From: Deltaproteobacteria bacterium
GTDB lineage: Bacteria; Bdellovibrionota; Bdellovibrionia; Bdellovibrionales; JAMPXM01
Assembly (NCBI GenBank): GCA_017302795.1
Contig: JAFLCB010000012.1
Location: 1 to 64,000 of the forward strand
Reading direction: 5' to 3'
Length of the DNA: 64,000 nucleotides
In this document: in pieces, positions 51,019-59,355 of the stretch
How positions within the stretch are numbered: the stretch's first letter is position 1
Layout: each line of letters begins with the position of its first letter
Made by a program: the position numbers and the translations under genes
The notes under the pieces: model-generated
What the model was told of the DNA's origin: nothing
Seen by the model: the letters and a program-made list of their open reading frames with translations, nothing else
The model's database searches: none

Positions 51019-52050
51019 ATGACACCGGTATTAACTAAACCAGTGCGAAAAGTATTTATCACAGGTGGTGCGGGCTTCATCGGAAGCCAAATGGCAGAAA
51101 CCTACCTCGCTGAAGGTTGTGATGTCGTTTGCTTTGACAACTTGATACTTGGTCGCCGTGAATTTTTAAAACCCGCTTTGGAGAATCCTCGATTCAAATT
51201 TGTCGAAGCGGATCTTCTTGATCTCGACCGAGTGACGGACGAACTGAAAGCGTTTGAACTGGGCGCGGACGATCTCGTCGTTCACTTGGCTGCGAACAGC
51301 GACATTTCACAAGGTGCAGAAAAATCGGACGTCGATCTAAAAAACGGAACTATTGCAACTTTCAATCTTCTCGAAGCCATGCGCAGATCAGGTGCTAGAA
51401 ATATTTTGTTCGCGTCGACGTCTGCGATTTACGGTGAGGCAAAGACCAAGCCGACCCCAGAAGACTATGGTCCGCTGTTTCCGATTTCTTTTTATGGCGC
51501 AAGCAAACTTGCGTGCGAAGCACTGGTATCGGCCTTTGTGCACAACTGTCATATGCGGGCCGTGGTGTTTCGCTTTGCAAATATCGTAGGGCCTCGTTCG
51601 ACCCACGGTGCGATCCATGACTTTGTCGCGAGGCTCCTAAAGTCCTCGGTCAGTCTGAAGGTGCTGGGAAATGGCACGCAGAAAAAATCTTATCTTCACG
51701 TTACAGATTGTATCGCAGGAATGAAATTTGCCTGGCAGCACTGCGCTGGCATGCACAAGGGTGAATTCTTTGAATGCTTCAACCTCGCTAGCGAAGGTGT
51801 TTCGAACGTTCGATTCTTAGCGACAGCCGTCGCTGAGGAGTTCGCTAAGCAACAGAGGCTTTCGATGGTTCCGAAACTCGAATTTGGTGAGGGCGATCGC
51901 GGTTGGGTAGGGGATGTTCCGTTTACGTGGCTCGATGGAAAGCGGTTAGAAAGCTTAGGCTGGAAAGCGCGCCTTGAAAGTGACGAAGCTGTTCGCGAAG
52001 CGATCAGGCAAATCATCGAACAAAAGACGAAGCCTCAGGTGCAGGGCTAA
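51019..52050 (+). CDS. NAD-dependent nucleotide-sugar epimerase/dehydratase
   Basis: A 343-residue extended short-chain dehydrogenase. The NAD site is FITGGAGFIGSQMAE, the catalytic Ser/Thr region is FASTSAIYGEA, and Y-x-x-x-K is in SFYGASKLACEAL. It is 5 nt after the glycosyltransferase and 1 nt before hddC. Because its neighbours make GDP-heptose, it may modify GDP-D-glycero-D-manno-heptose, but UDP-sugars cannot be excluded. Confidence 0.88.
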   Translation: MTPVLTKPVRKVFITGGAGFIGSQMAETYLAEGCDVVCFDNLILGRREFLKPALENPRFKFVEADLLDLDRVTDELKAFELGADDLVVHLAANSDISQGAEKSDVDLKNGTIATFNLLEAMRRSGARNILFASTSAIYGEAKTKPTPEDYGPLFPISFYGASKLACEALVSAFVHNCHMRAVVFRFANIVGPRSTHGAIHDFVARLLKSSVSLKVLGNGTQKKSYLHVTDCIAGMKFAWQHCAGMHKGEFFECFNLASEGVSNVRFLATAVAEEFAKQQRLSMVPKLEFGEGDRGWVGDVPFTWLDGKRLESLGWKARLESDEAVREAIRQIIEQKTKPQVQG

Positions 52051-52051
52051 A

Positions 52052-52819
52052 ATGAGAAAACAAGTTTTGATTCTTGCTGGTGGGCTTGGGACTCGGCTTA
52101 GACCTTTAACAGAAAAGTGCCCAAAGCCCATGGTTCCGGTTTGTGGTGAACCGTTTTTACATTGGCAGATTTTGGATCTGAAAGAACAAGGCTACACGGA
52201 CATCATTCTTCTTGTCTCCTATTTGGGTGAACAAGTGCGCGAACATTTTGGCGATGGATCAAAGTGGGGTGTTCGAATTGATTACGTCTTTGAACAAACA
52301 CCACTGGGCACGGGCGGCGCCATCGTGAACGCCGTGGAAAAACTGAAAGACGATCTTGAAGACGAGTTCATGATTTTGAACGGCGACAGTTTTCTTCGTG
52401 CTCCGCTCGATGATCTTGCTGGTTTTTTCGACGAAGGCCGCTTTGATGCAGTGGTCACGACCTATGATAATAGCGTTAAGACACCAGTGCCCAATAATCT
52501 TCAAGTGAAAAACCAAATGGTTGTTAAGTATCAAAAGGGTGCGGGACTCGAGCAGGGTTACACTTGCGTGGATTCCGGAATCTACGTCGTGAAAAAAAGC
52601 ATTTTCACTTCCCATGAAATTGCCTCGCGACCGGTGCCTCTTCAGCTGGAAGAGGTCCTTCATCCGCTGATGGCTATTCGCACCTATGGTGCGGTCGCTG
52701 TCGATTCTAGGTTTTATGACATCGGAACGCCTCAGCGTTTAGAAGAGTTCGAAAACTTTGTGAAGGCCGAGCAAGCCGCTGGAAGGCTTCACGGTCAGGA
52801 ACCAAAGGGGGCACTGTGA
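52052..52819 (+). CDS. hddC: Heptose-1-phosphate guanylyltransferase-like nucleotidyltransferase
   Basis: A 255-residue nucleotidyltransferase that likely activates D-glycero-D-manno-heptose 1-phosphate with GTP. The start is LILAGGLGTRLRPLTEKCPKPMVPV (given as LILAGGLGTRLRPLTEK), then FEQTPLGTGGAI and LNGDSF. From ATG 52052; the frame is open further back inside the epimerase gene. The assignment rests on the neighbours hddA and gmhA. It overlaps hddA by 4 nt (GTGA). Confidence 0.82.
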   Translation: MRKQVLILAGGLGTRLRPLTEKCPKPMVPVCGEPFLHWQILDLKEQGYTDIILLVSYLGEQVREHFGDGSKWGVRIDYVFEQTPLGTGGAIVNAVEKLKDDLEDEFMILNGDSFLRAPLDDLAGFFDEGRFDAVVTTYDNSVKTPVPNNLQVKNQMVVKYQKGAGLEQGYTCVDSGIYVVKKSIFTSHEIASRPVPLQLEEVLHPLMAIRTYGAVAVDSRFYDIGTPQRLEEFENFVKAEQAAGRLHGQEPKGAL

Positions 52820-53808
52820 TTATCGCTCGCACTCCGTTTCGCGTAAGTTTCCTAGGCGGCGGGACCGACTTGCCAGAATTTTGGCAAGAAGAAGAGGGCG
52901 CTGTTCTCTCGACCGCAATCGATAAGTACATGCACATCACCGTTAACAATCGCTTCGATAAAAGTTGGCGACTTGGGTACTCCAAAACGGAAATCTGCGA
53001 AGACATTTCGAAAATTGATCACAAAATCTTCCGCCGAGTTTTGGAAAAGTACTCGAAGCTCGCGTTAGAAAAAAATCACGGTTGTGGCCTAGAGATCCTA
53101 TCGATGGCCGATATTCCGTCCGGCACAGGCCTTGGGAGCTCGTCGAGCTTCACTGTAAGTCTACTTCACGCACTGAAAGGTCACTTGGGGATTTATCAGA
53201 GTGCCGAAGAGCTTGCTCGCGAGGCGAGCGAAATTGAAATCAAAGATTTAAAAGAGCCGATCGGGAAACAAGATCAGTATGCCGCGGCCTACGGTGGTCT
53301 TCGTTACATCCGCTTTTTACCGTCGGGCGAAGTTTCGGCAGAGCCGGTTATTTGTACGGAAGACACCAAGCGGTCACTGGAAGGCCACATGGCGATTTTC
53401 TACACTGGAGTTACAAGATCGGCTTCAGGCGTTTTAAGTGAGCAGAAGTCCAATACGGAAAGCAAGCGCGAAACACTTCGTGCAATGAAGGATCTCGCCT
53501 TTCGAATGAAGGTCTGTCTTGAAAAAAATGAACCGATTCGCCGCTGTGGTGAGCTTTTGGACGAAGGTTGGAAGCTTAAGAAAACGTTAGCAAGCGGGAT
53601 CTCGGCGGGCCCCATCGACCAGTGGTACGACCGGGCGGTGTCGGCTGGTGCCTATGGCGGAAAAATCCTCGGAGCTGGCGGCGGCGGCTTCCTCATGGTA
53701 CTGTGCCCACCAGACAAACGGAGCCAGATTGCCAGCGAACTGAAAGAGCTTCGTCAGGTCGAAATGAAGTTTGATAATTTTGGCAGCCGAATTGTTTTCG
53801 TCGGATAA
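52816..53808 (+). CDS. hddA: D-glycero-D-manno-heptose 7-phosphate kinase-like GHMP kinase
   Basis: A 330-residue GHMP kinase. The N-terminus IIARTPFRVSFLGGGTDLPE is typical of HddA, the P-loop-like motif is IPSGTGLGSSSSFTVSLL, and the C-terminal motif is KILGAGGGGFLMVLCPP. It phosphorylates C1 of the heptose 7-phosphate made by GmhA. GTG start overlaps the hddC stop. The phosphatase GmhB needed between the two steps is not in the window. Confidence 0.88.
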   Translation: MIIARTPFRVSFLGGGTDLPEFWQEEEGAVLSTAIDKYMHITVNNRFDKSWRLGYSKTEICEDISKIDHKIFRRVLEKYSKLALEKNHGCGLEILSMADIPSGTGLGSSSSFTVSLLHALKGHLGIYQSAEELAREASEIEIKDLKEPIGKQDQYAAAYGGLRYIRFLPSGEVSAEPVICTEDTKRSLEGHMAIFYTGVTRSASGVLSEQKSNTESKRETLRAMKDLAFRMKVCLEKNEPIRRCGELLDEGWKLKKTLASGISAGPIDQWYDRAVSAGAYGGKILGAGGGGFLMVLCPPDKRSQIASELKELRQVEMKFDNFGSRIVFVG

Positions 53809-53826
53809 CCGAGACAGGATTTTTTT

Positions 53827-54450
53827 ATGAAAATGGATCAAGCTGAAACAGCAGAGGCAGACGGTGCAGATAGTTTTGCGAAAAAATATCTGACCGAGAC
53901 TTTGCCGCTTTTCCAAGAGTACGCGAAACCTGAATTTCAGATGGCGATGAATGCCATGGTTCAGGCCTATCATTCGGGCGGCACAGTTTATATTTGTGGT
54001 AACGGTGGATCGGCGGGCACAGCGGGCCACATGGTCAATGACCTTGCTAAGGGATCAGTCGTCGACGGTAAAAAGCGTCTTCGCGTCATAGGGCTCGCGG
54101 ACAACATGAGTTTATTGACCGCTTACGCCAATGACTGCGGATATGAATCGATTTTCGTCGAGCAGATGAAGAGTCTTTGGAAGCGCGGCGATGTATTGAT
54201 CGCGATCAGCTGCAGCGGGAATTCTGCGAACGTCGTGAAGGCGGCCGAATACGCTCGCGCGAATGATGGCTACGTCATCGGGCTTATTGGATTCTCTGGC
54301 GGAAAGCTGAAAGACCTTTGTCAGCACCCGATTCATTTTAAATCGTTTAATTACGGTGCCGTGGAGGATGCGCAGCTCATGTTCTCGCATCTTTCCAGTC
54401 AGTACCTACATCAGTACATCAAGGAACGCGGTCCCGCGTTTGAGGTTTAG
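53827..54450 (+). CDS. gmhA: Sedoheptulose 7-phosphate isomerase-like SIS protein
   Basis: A 207-residue SIS-domain isomerase that turns sedoheptulose 7-phosphate into D-glycero-D-manno-heptose 7-phosphate, the first step of the heptose pathway. The phosphate-binding loops are [20 protein letters not shown] and [18 protein letters not shown]. The N-terminal helix extends by about 20 acidic residues. It lies 18 nt after hddA and 4 nt before queF. Confidence 0.88.
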   Translation: MKMDQAETAEADGADSFAKKYLTETLPLFQEYAKPEFQMAMNAMVQAYHSGGTVYICGNGGSAGTAGHMVNDLAKGSVVDGKKRLRVIGLADNMSLLTAYANDCGYESIFVEQMKSLWKRGDVLIAISCSGNSANVVKAAEYARANDGYVIGLIGFSGGKLKDLCQHPIHFKSFNYGAVEDAQLMFSHLSSQYLHQYIKERGPAFEV

Positions 54451-54454
54451 GGTC

Positions 54455-54976
54455 ATGTCGAAGAAAAAATCGAAAGAGAAATCAAAAAAGAAGCTCAATG
54501 GCAAAGCTGCAAGAAAAGCAGCCGGAAAAACTTCTGGAACGTCTTCTGGTAAACATTTTGGCAAATCGGCAAAAGAAGCGTTTTTGCCAGATATAAATCA
54601 AAAGCTTTACGGTGAACTTGCGATCGAAGAAAACGAGCTCGAACGCCTTCCCAATCGTACCACTGTTCGTCGTTACACGATCGAGTTCACTTGTCCTGAA
54701 TTTACGTGTCTCTGCCCACGTTCGGGTTTTCCAGATTTTGCGACGATTCGAATCAAGTATGTGCCTGACGAATTCTGCGTGGAACTGAAGTCGCTAAAGC
54801 TTTACATCAATGGCTTTCGCAACAAGAAAGTCTTCCACGAAGATGTCACCAACAACATAATTCAAGATTTGATCGATCTCTTAGATCCACACGAGATCGA
54901 AGTGATCGGCGACTTCACCGTTCGCGGAAACGTGCATACGGTCGTAACAGCGAAGCACACTAAGAAATCCAAATAG
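54455..54976 (+). CDS. queF: NADPH-dependent preQ0 reductase QueF with a Lys-rich N-terminal tail
   Basis: Reduces 7-cyano-7-deazaguanine to preQ1 for queuosine in tRNA. It has 173 residues. The unimodular QueF core begins near residue 58: [20 protein letters not shown] has the nucleophilic Cys, and [20 protein letters not shown] holds the QueF motif. Residues 1-46 are an unusual basic tail of Lys, Ser, Gly and Ala ([20 protein letters not shown], then [19 protein letters not shown]) not found in most QueF. The frame is open 5' of this ATG only as overlap with gmhA. No other queuosine genes are here. Confidence 0.93.
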   Translation: MSKKKSKEKSKKKLNGKAARKAAGKTSGTSSGKHFGKSAKEAFLPDINQKLYGELAIEENELERLPNRTTVRRYTIEFTCPEFTCLCPRSGFPDFATIRIKYVPDEFCVELKSLKLYINGFRNKKVFHEDVTNNIIQDLIDLLDPHEIEVIGDFTVRGNVHTVVTAKHTKKSK

Positions 54977-55040
54977 AAATAAATAAAATCATTATGCGCT
55001 TCAAAGCGGGGTCAGTCTGAAATCGCACACATCAGAAACA

Positions 55041-55592
55041 ATGGCAGCCGCTCCCAAAGGACCTGCGGTCATTTGGATGAGGCGTCTTTCCAACATCGGC
55101 TTCGGGATTGCGGCTGTTTATTTCGTTTATCTACTTGCGCTGCTTGGCATGGCAGCGAAAAAAAATTCTGATTTTGAAGGCACCATGATCGGTGCCACCC
55201 AGCTTCAGGCCGTGCCGGTTGGTGTGTCGGCGGAGACGTTAAATTTGTCCAAAGTGACATCAAAGACCGTGGTCGTCATGTGGGCGACCTGGTGTGGCCC
55301 TTGTCATTCGCTCTTGATCTCGCTTCGTGACGAAGTCACTGCTGGTAAAATTTCCGCGAGCAACATCGTGGCCGTTAGCATGGCAGAACCACTGGCCGAC
55401 GTGAAAGCCTACCTCGAGAAAACACCGCTCCCATTTTCGATTGCCCTCGATCCCCAAGGCGAACTCGCCACAAAGATGAAAGTCTCCGGCACACCCACCG
55501 TCATCCTGCTAGAGCCCGGCGGAAAAATTAGTACGGTTTCCACCGGCGGCTTCCGCCTGACCTCAAAAGTTGTCGATTTTCTTAGTCCTTAA
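55041..55592 (+). CDS. Membrane-anchored TlpA-like thioredoxin (second copy type)
   Basis: A 183-residue thioredoxin-fold protein with one N-terminal membrane segment (IGFGIAAVYFVYLLALLGMAA). The active site is MWATWCGPCHSLL, and the cis-Pro loop is KVSGTPTVILLEPGG. The standard CGPC differs from CNPC of the protein at 20383, so they probably serve different partners. Located after queF; co-transcription is uncertain because 64 nt separate them. Confidence 0.85.
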   Translation: MAAAPKGPAVIWMRRLSNIGFGIAAVYFVYLLALLGMAAKKNSDFEGTMIGATQLQAVPVGVSAETLNLSKVTSKTVVVMWATWCGPCHSLLISLRDEVTAGKISASNIVAVSMAEPLADVKAYLEKTPLPFSIALDPQGELATKMKVSGTPTVILLEPGGKISTVSTGGFRLTSKVVDFLSP

Positions 55593-55640
55593 GACGGTGG
55601 CTCGATCGCATTCTGCTTTTACGGTCGCCGTTATATCAAA

Positions 55641-56087
55641 TTAATAATGTGAGCACTGCAAATTTCGGCGGCATAGGCTGGTATCGCAATGGTGCGAGCA
55701 GAGGCTATAGACCACCCGCGTGGCATCGGCTCGTTCTGGGTACGAGACGCTAAAGTTTCGAACGTATCCGGACCGGAGTTCGCGACTCACTGTCGTACAC
55801 TCATATGCAAGCGGACGATAGCTTGCAACACACTGAATGCTTTCATCGCAGAGGATTACATTTTCTTCGTTAGGTTCGAAAGTGTTTTTGCAGTTTCTAA
55901 GCGCGATTTCTTTTGCCTCTGCCTCACTTCGGGCAAGTCCGCGACCTCTTTGGTGCAAGCCTTGTGCGCTGCAATCAAATCGGGGGCCGGGGGCAAAGTC
56001 TGACACATTGCCTTTGGCGATCGCAGCGCTCAGGAATGCGAAAGAAAAAATAAGAGCAGAGCTAATTAGTTTCGGGACTCCATCCAT
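55641..56087 (-). CDS. Uncharacterised Cys-rich secreted protein
   Basis: A 148-residue protein with a signal peptide (LISSALIFSFAFLSAAIAKG). The mature part has about nine cysteines, including CSHHCDTSLCRRNLQCSHY at the very end, which suggests several disulfides or metal binding. LARSEAEAKEIALRNCKNTF resembles a small repeat found in exported DUF4189-like proteins, but I cannot assign it. Unrelated to its neighbours. Confidence 0.6.
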   Translation of the reverse strand: MDGVPKLISSALIFSFAFLSAAIAKGNVSDFAPGPRFDCSAQGLHQRGRGLARSEAEAKEIALRNCKNTFEPNEENVILCDESIQCVASYRPLAYECTTVSRELRSGYVRNFSVSYPERADATRVVYSLCSHHCDTSLCRRNLQCSHY

Positions 56088-56435
56088 TCTTATCTCCTGG
56101 CATCTTGTTTGCGGTTTTTAAAGTTTAACGGCAAAGCAGTAAATGAGGGTTTTGATAGCACGAAATTATTCAGAAATGGCAGATAGAAATACCAAATTAC
56201 GAAGCTCTTTTAATGAGGTTAAGCCTAGTTGCTCGCTATTGCCTGAAGGTCGAGATCTGGATCCTAGGCGACGCGACTGGCCAACATTTTTAGATGGAAG
56301 GTTCACACCTTAACCAGGTGTTTGGCGAATATTTTCCGACGCGCGTTCATTTTCTTCTTCGAAGTCGCAACCAACAAAGTGGGAGACAATTTCAATGGCA
56401 TTTCTATGCTTGAGTTTCTGAGAGCAATGAAAACC
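56088..56435. other. Intergenic gap without a recognised gene
   Basis: This 348-bp stretch lies between the start of the Cys-rich protein gene and the end of argH, so it should hold the promoter of the former and the end of the argGH transcript. The only structure I see is a small hairpin ACACCT/AGGTGT (56305-56321). No T-run, reading frame or RNA gene was recognised. Confidence 0.4.
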
Positions 56436-57902
56436 CTAGGTCGAGAGGGCCGCTTCCGCTTTCTGAATTTGTAGACGGACGGCCACGGGGCTGGTGCCGC
56501 CTTCGGAGGCGCGGGCGTTCATCACGAAGCGGTGAGTGAGGACTTCTTTGGATTTCTCGTCAAAGCGCGCATCTAGCCTCTTAAGGTCAGGAACACTTAA
56601 ATCTTCGAGACGGACTTTTGCAGTCATGCAGTGGCGGACGACGTGGCCCACGACTTCGTGGGCTTCGCGAAACGGTACTCCTTTTTTCGCGAGATCATCC
56701 GCAAGATCGGTGGCGTTTGAAAAATCACCTTTCAGCGAATCTTCCATGCGAGCGCGATTGAATTTCGCGCCACTTAACATATAGGCCATGAGGCGAACGG
56801 ATCCGCGCACAGAATCAAGCGCGTAGAACACGGGTTCTTTGTCTTCTTGAAGATCGCGGTTGTAGGAAAGTGGCAGGCCCTTCATTGTGGTCGCCATTTG
56901 TACCAGGGCACCGATCGCGCGGCCCGTGCGGCCGCGAATGAGTTCTGCGACATCGGGGTTTTTCTTTTGCGGCATGATGCTCGATCCCGTTGTGACTTCA
57001 TCAGAAAGTTCAACGAAGCCATGTTCAGGCGCCGACCAAATAACAAGCTCTTCCGATATTCGCGAAAGATGGATCGCCACAAGACTTAAATCGGCTAAAA
57101 GCTCGAACGCAAAGTCGCGGTCGGAAACTGCGTCCAAGGAGTTTTCCGAAGGGCGATCAAAGCCTAAGTCAATTGCTACGGCTTGGCGATCAAGTGGAAA
57201 CGAGGTACCTGCAAGTGCTGCGGAACCTAAAGGAAGCACCAAGCAGCGCTTCATCCATTGGTCTAAGCGTTTGCGGTCGCGGTCAAACATCCAAAAGTAG
57301 GCGAGAAGGTGATGAGCGAGACTAACTGGCTGCGCATGTTGAAAGTGTGTAAGGCCTGGAAGCATGGTTTCTGTTTCAGGCTTTGCGACATTTAAAAGTG
57401 TGGTTTCAAGCTGATGAAGCTCATTTAAAAGCGCTTGGCCTTCACGCGCCAGTGTCAGCCGAAAGGCAGTAGCAACTTGGTCATTGCGACTTCTTGCGGT
57501 GTGAAGTTTGCCGGCCACTGGTCCAATCGCGGCCTTTAAGCGAAGTTCGATGAAGCTATGCACATCTTCGACGTCTTGAGGAAAAGGGTTTTCGCCTTTT
57601 GCCAGGGCCGCTGCGATTTCTGCGCGAACGACACCGAGGCCTTTTGCGATTTCAGCGGCTTCATCCGAAGTGATGATGCCTTGTTTGCCTAGCATTTTCG
57701 CATGAGCAATCGAGCCATCGATGTCAGCTTCCCAAAGACGCCAGTCGATACCAATCGAGGTCGAAAATGAAATCACATCGCGGGTGGGCCCAGTTTCAAA
57801 GCGGCCGCCCCAAAGCTGTTTCTCATAGGCAGCGCCCTTCGGTCCCGCTTGAGGGGCCGAAGAGCCTACTGGTTCGCCTGATTGGTTGCTGCCGTTAGAC
57901 AT
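56436..57902 (-). CDS. argH: Argininosuccinate lyase
   Basis: Last step of arginine synthesis: argininosuccinate to arginine plus fumarate. It has 488 residues from ATG 57902, slightly longer than the usual 460 because of a Gly/Ser/Pro-rich N-terminal stretch of about 27 residues before LWGGRF. The superfamily signature GSSIMPQKKNPDVAELIRG (given as GSSIMPQKKNP) is intact, as are HTARSRNDQVAT and the TSFPLDRQ region. The start lies 3 nt after the argG stop, so it is translated in tandem. Confidence 0.97.
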   Translation of the reverse strand: MSNGSNQSGEPVGSSAPQAGPKGAAYEKQLWGGRFETGPTRDVISFSTSIGIDWRLWEADIDGSIAHAKMLGKQGIITSDEAAEIAKGLGVVRAEIAAALAKGENPFPQDVEDVHSFIELRLKAAIGPVAGKLHTARSRNDQVATAFRLTLAREGQALLNELHQLETTLLNVAKPETETMLPGLTHFQHAQPVSLAHHLLAYFWMFDRDRKRLDQWMKRCLVLPLGSAALAGTSFPLDRQAVAIDLGFDRPSENSLDAVSDRDFAFELLADLSLVAIHLSRISEELVIWSAPEHGFVELSDEVTTGSSIMPQKKNPDVAELIRGRTGRAIGALVQMATTMKGLPLSYNRDLQEDKEPVFYALDSVRGSVRLMAYMLSGAKFNRARMEDSLKGDFSNATDLADDLAKKGVPFREAHEVVGHVVRHCMTAKVRLEDLSVPDLKRLDARFDEKSKEVLTHRFVMNARASEGGTSPVAVRLQIQKAEAALST

Positions 57903-57905
57903 CAA

Positions 57906-59135
57906 CTATTTCTTCCCGTGTTTTTCGGAAAGTGCCAAGAACATGCGCGCTTGAAGACCAAACATTTTTACGGACCCTGTGCTTTCGCGTTGGTCAAAGG
58001 TCGTCGTATCAAAAGACGCGAGGTCTTCTGAGTAAAGCGCCCACTTGCTTTCTCGGCCAGTGACTGTCGCAACGCCTTTGTAAAGCGACATACGAACGTC
58101 ACCGGTGACGCGTTCTTGAGTCTTGTTGATGAACGCTTCGAGATCGTCTTTGAACGGATCCCACCATAGGCCTTCGTACGCAAGTTTCGACCACTCTTGA
58201 TCGATAACTTTTTTGAAGCGTTGTTCGTCACGAGTCAAAACAAGGGCCTCAAGCGCACCGTGCGCTTTTAATAAAACAGTCGATGCTGGGCATTCGTAAT
58301 TCTCACGGACTTTAAGTCCCAGCATTCGGTCTTCCATTACGTCGATGCGGCCAATGCCGTTATCGCCCGCGATTTTATTCAACGCGATCACTAATTTTGA
58401 AGGCCCCATTTTTTCGCCGTTCAAAGCAACAGGCACGCCTTTTTCAAACGTCACCGTCAATGTCGATCGTGTGTTAAGAGCGTTCTCCGCTGACTTCGTC
58501 CACTGGAAGATTTCTTCTGGCGGTGCGAAGTTTGGCTCTTCTAAACGGCCGCCCTCTACGGACCTGCCCCAAAGGTTTTCATCAATCGACCAGATCTTGT
58601 TCAGCGACTGTTGAATAGGAACATTGTGTTTTTTCGCGTACTCGATTTCCCAAGTTCTTGTGAGATTCATTTCGCGAATAGGAGCATGAATCACTGCATC
58701 TGGCATCAGCGCACGAATAGTGTATTCGATGCGGTACTGATCGTTACCTTTTCCAGTGCAGCCATGGGCGAAAGCTTTTGCGCCTAGCTTCTTTGCCACT
58801 TCAACCGCCTTCGCTGCGATGATAGGACGCGCGATCGATGTGCTCATTGGGTAGCCTTGGTATTCGCCGTTTGCTTTTAGCGAAGCGAAGCAGAAGTCGC
58901 GCGTGAATTCTTCTTTCGCGTCGACCGTGAAATGTGTCGTCTTCATGATCTTCGCTTTTTCTTCGGCTTGATCAATGTCTGCTTGTGGCTGACCGACGTC
59001 GACAGTGACCGTGATCACTTCTGTATAGCCGTATTCTTCTTTCATCATCGGAATACAGATCGAGGTATCCAGTCCTCCGGAATAGACGAGGACGACTTTT
59101 CCGCCTTTGGCGGCAGGGATTGTTGGTGTGCTCAT
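57906..59135 (-). CDS. argG: Argininosuccinate synthase
   Basis: Joins citrulline and aspartate with ATP. It has 409 residues. The PP-loop ATP site is KVVLVYSGGLDTSICIPMM, and the FAHGCTGKGNDQYRIEYTI and APIREMNLTRTWEIEYAKK segments fit the family. It is the first gene of the leftward argGH operon. The promoter (TTGATT-N17-GATACT, 59236 to 59208 on the minus strand) lies inside the shared operator region, so ArgR control is likely. Confidence 0.97.
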   Translation of the reverse strand: MSTPTIPAAKGGKVVLVYSGGLDTSICIPMMKEEYGYTEVITVTVDVGQPQADIDQAEEKAKIMKTTHFTVDAKEEFTRDFCFASLKANGEYQGYPMSTSIARPIIAAKAVEVAKKLGAKAFAHGCTGKGNDQYRIEYTIRALMPDAVIHAPIREMNLTRTWEIEYAKKHNVPIQQSLNKIWSIDENLWGRSVEGGRLEEPNFAPPEEIFQWTKSAENALNTRSTLTVTFEKGVPVALNGEKMGPSKLVIALNKIAGDNGIGRIDVMEDRMLGLKVRENYECPASTVLLKAHGALEALVLTRDEQRFKKVIDQEWSKLAYEGLWWDPFKDDLEAFINKTQERVTGDVRMSLYKGVATVTGRESKWALYSEDLASFDTTTFDQRESTGSVKMFGLQARMFLALSEKHGKK

Positions 59136-59207
59136 GGTCGACTTCTCCGCTTTCTTTCAGTTGCCTGTAAGTTACCTGTGCGCAATCTGTTCGCACATAT
59201 TTATGCA

Positions 59208-59236
59208 AGTATCGCTTGACTTATGCAGGAAATCAA
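59208..59236 (-). promoter_or_regulatory. Predicted argG promoter
   Basis: Minus-strand TTGATT (59236-59231), 17-nt spacer, GATACT (59213-59208). A TTATGCA half-site lies within the spacer and another just past the -10, fitting repression by ArgR. Confidence 0.6.
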
Positions 59237-59243
59237 GGATAAT
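59216..59243 (+). promoter_or_regulatory. Predicted argC promoter
   Basis: TTGACT (59216-59221), 16-nt spacer, GATAAT (59238-59243). It overlaps the argG promoter on the other strand; the perfect inverted repeat ATGCAC-ATAG-GTGCAT lies right at the expected transcription start. Confidence 0.65.
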
Positions 59244-59355
59244 AATGCACATAGGTGCATAAATTTGCGCAAAATCTGTGCATCAGATTTGCTAACACGG
59301 TAGTGCGATTTAGTGAATTCTGGCTAGTAGGCCGTTGAACGAAAGTGGAGAAAAA

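Larger units (their letters stand above)
59201..59285. promoter_or_regulatory. Candidate ArgR operator array between argGH and argCJBFR
   Basis: Half-sites related to TTATGCA/TGCATAA recur at 59201-59207 (TTATGCA), 59221-59227 (TTATGCA), 59243-59249 (TAATGCA), 59256-59262 (TGCATAA) and 59279-59285 (TGCATCA). ATGCAC-ATAG-GTGCAT (59245-59260) is a perfect inverted repeat. Spacing of about 20-22 bp places most on one face of the helix. ARG boxes of E. coli and Bacillus are similar A/T-rich imperfect palindromes, and argR itself ends the rightward operon. Confidence 0.65.

Noticed and set aside
56305-56321. ACACCT/AGGTGT hairpin as terminator of argGH
   Set aside because: Only 6 bp and no T-run on the minus strand.
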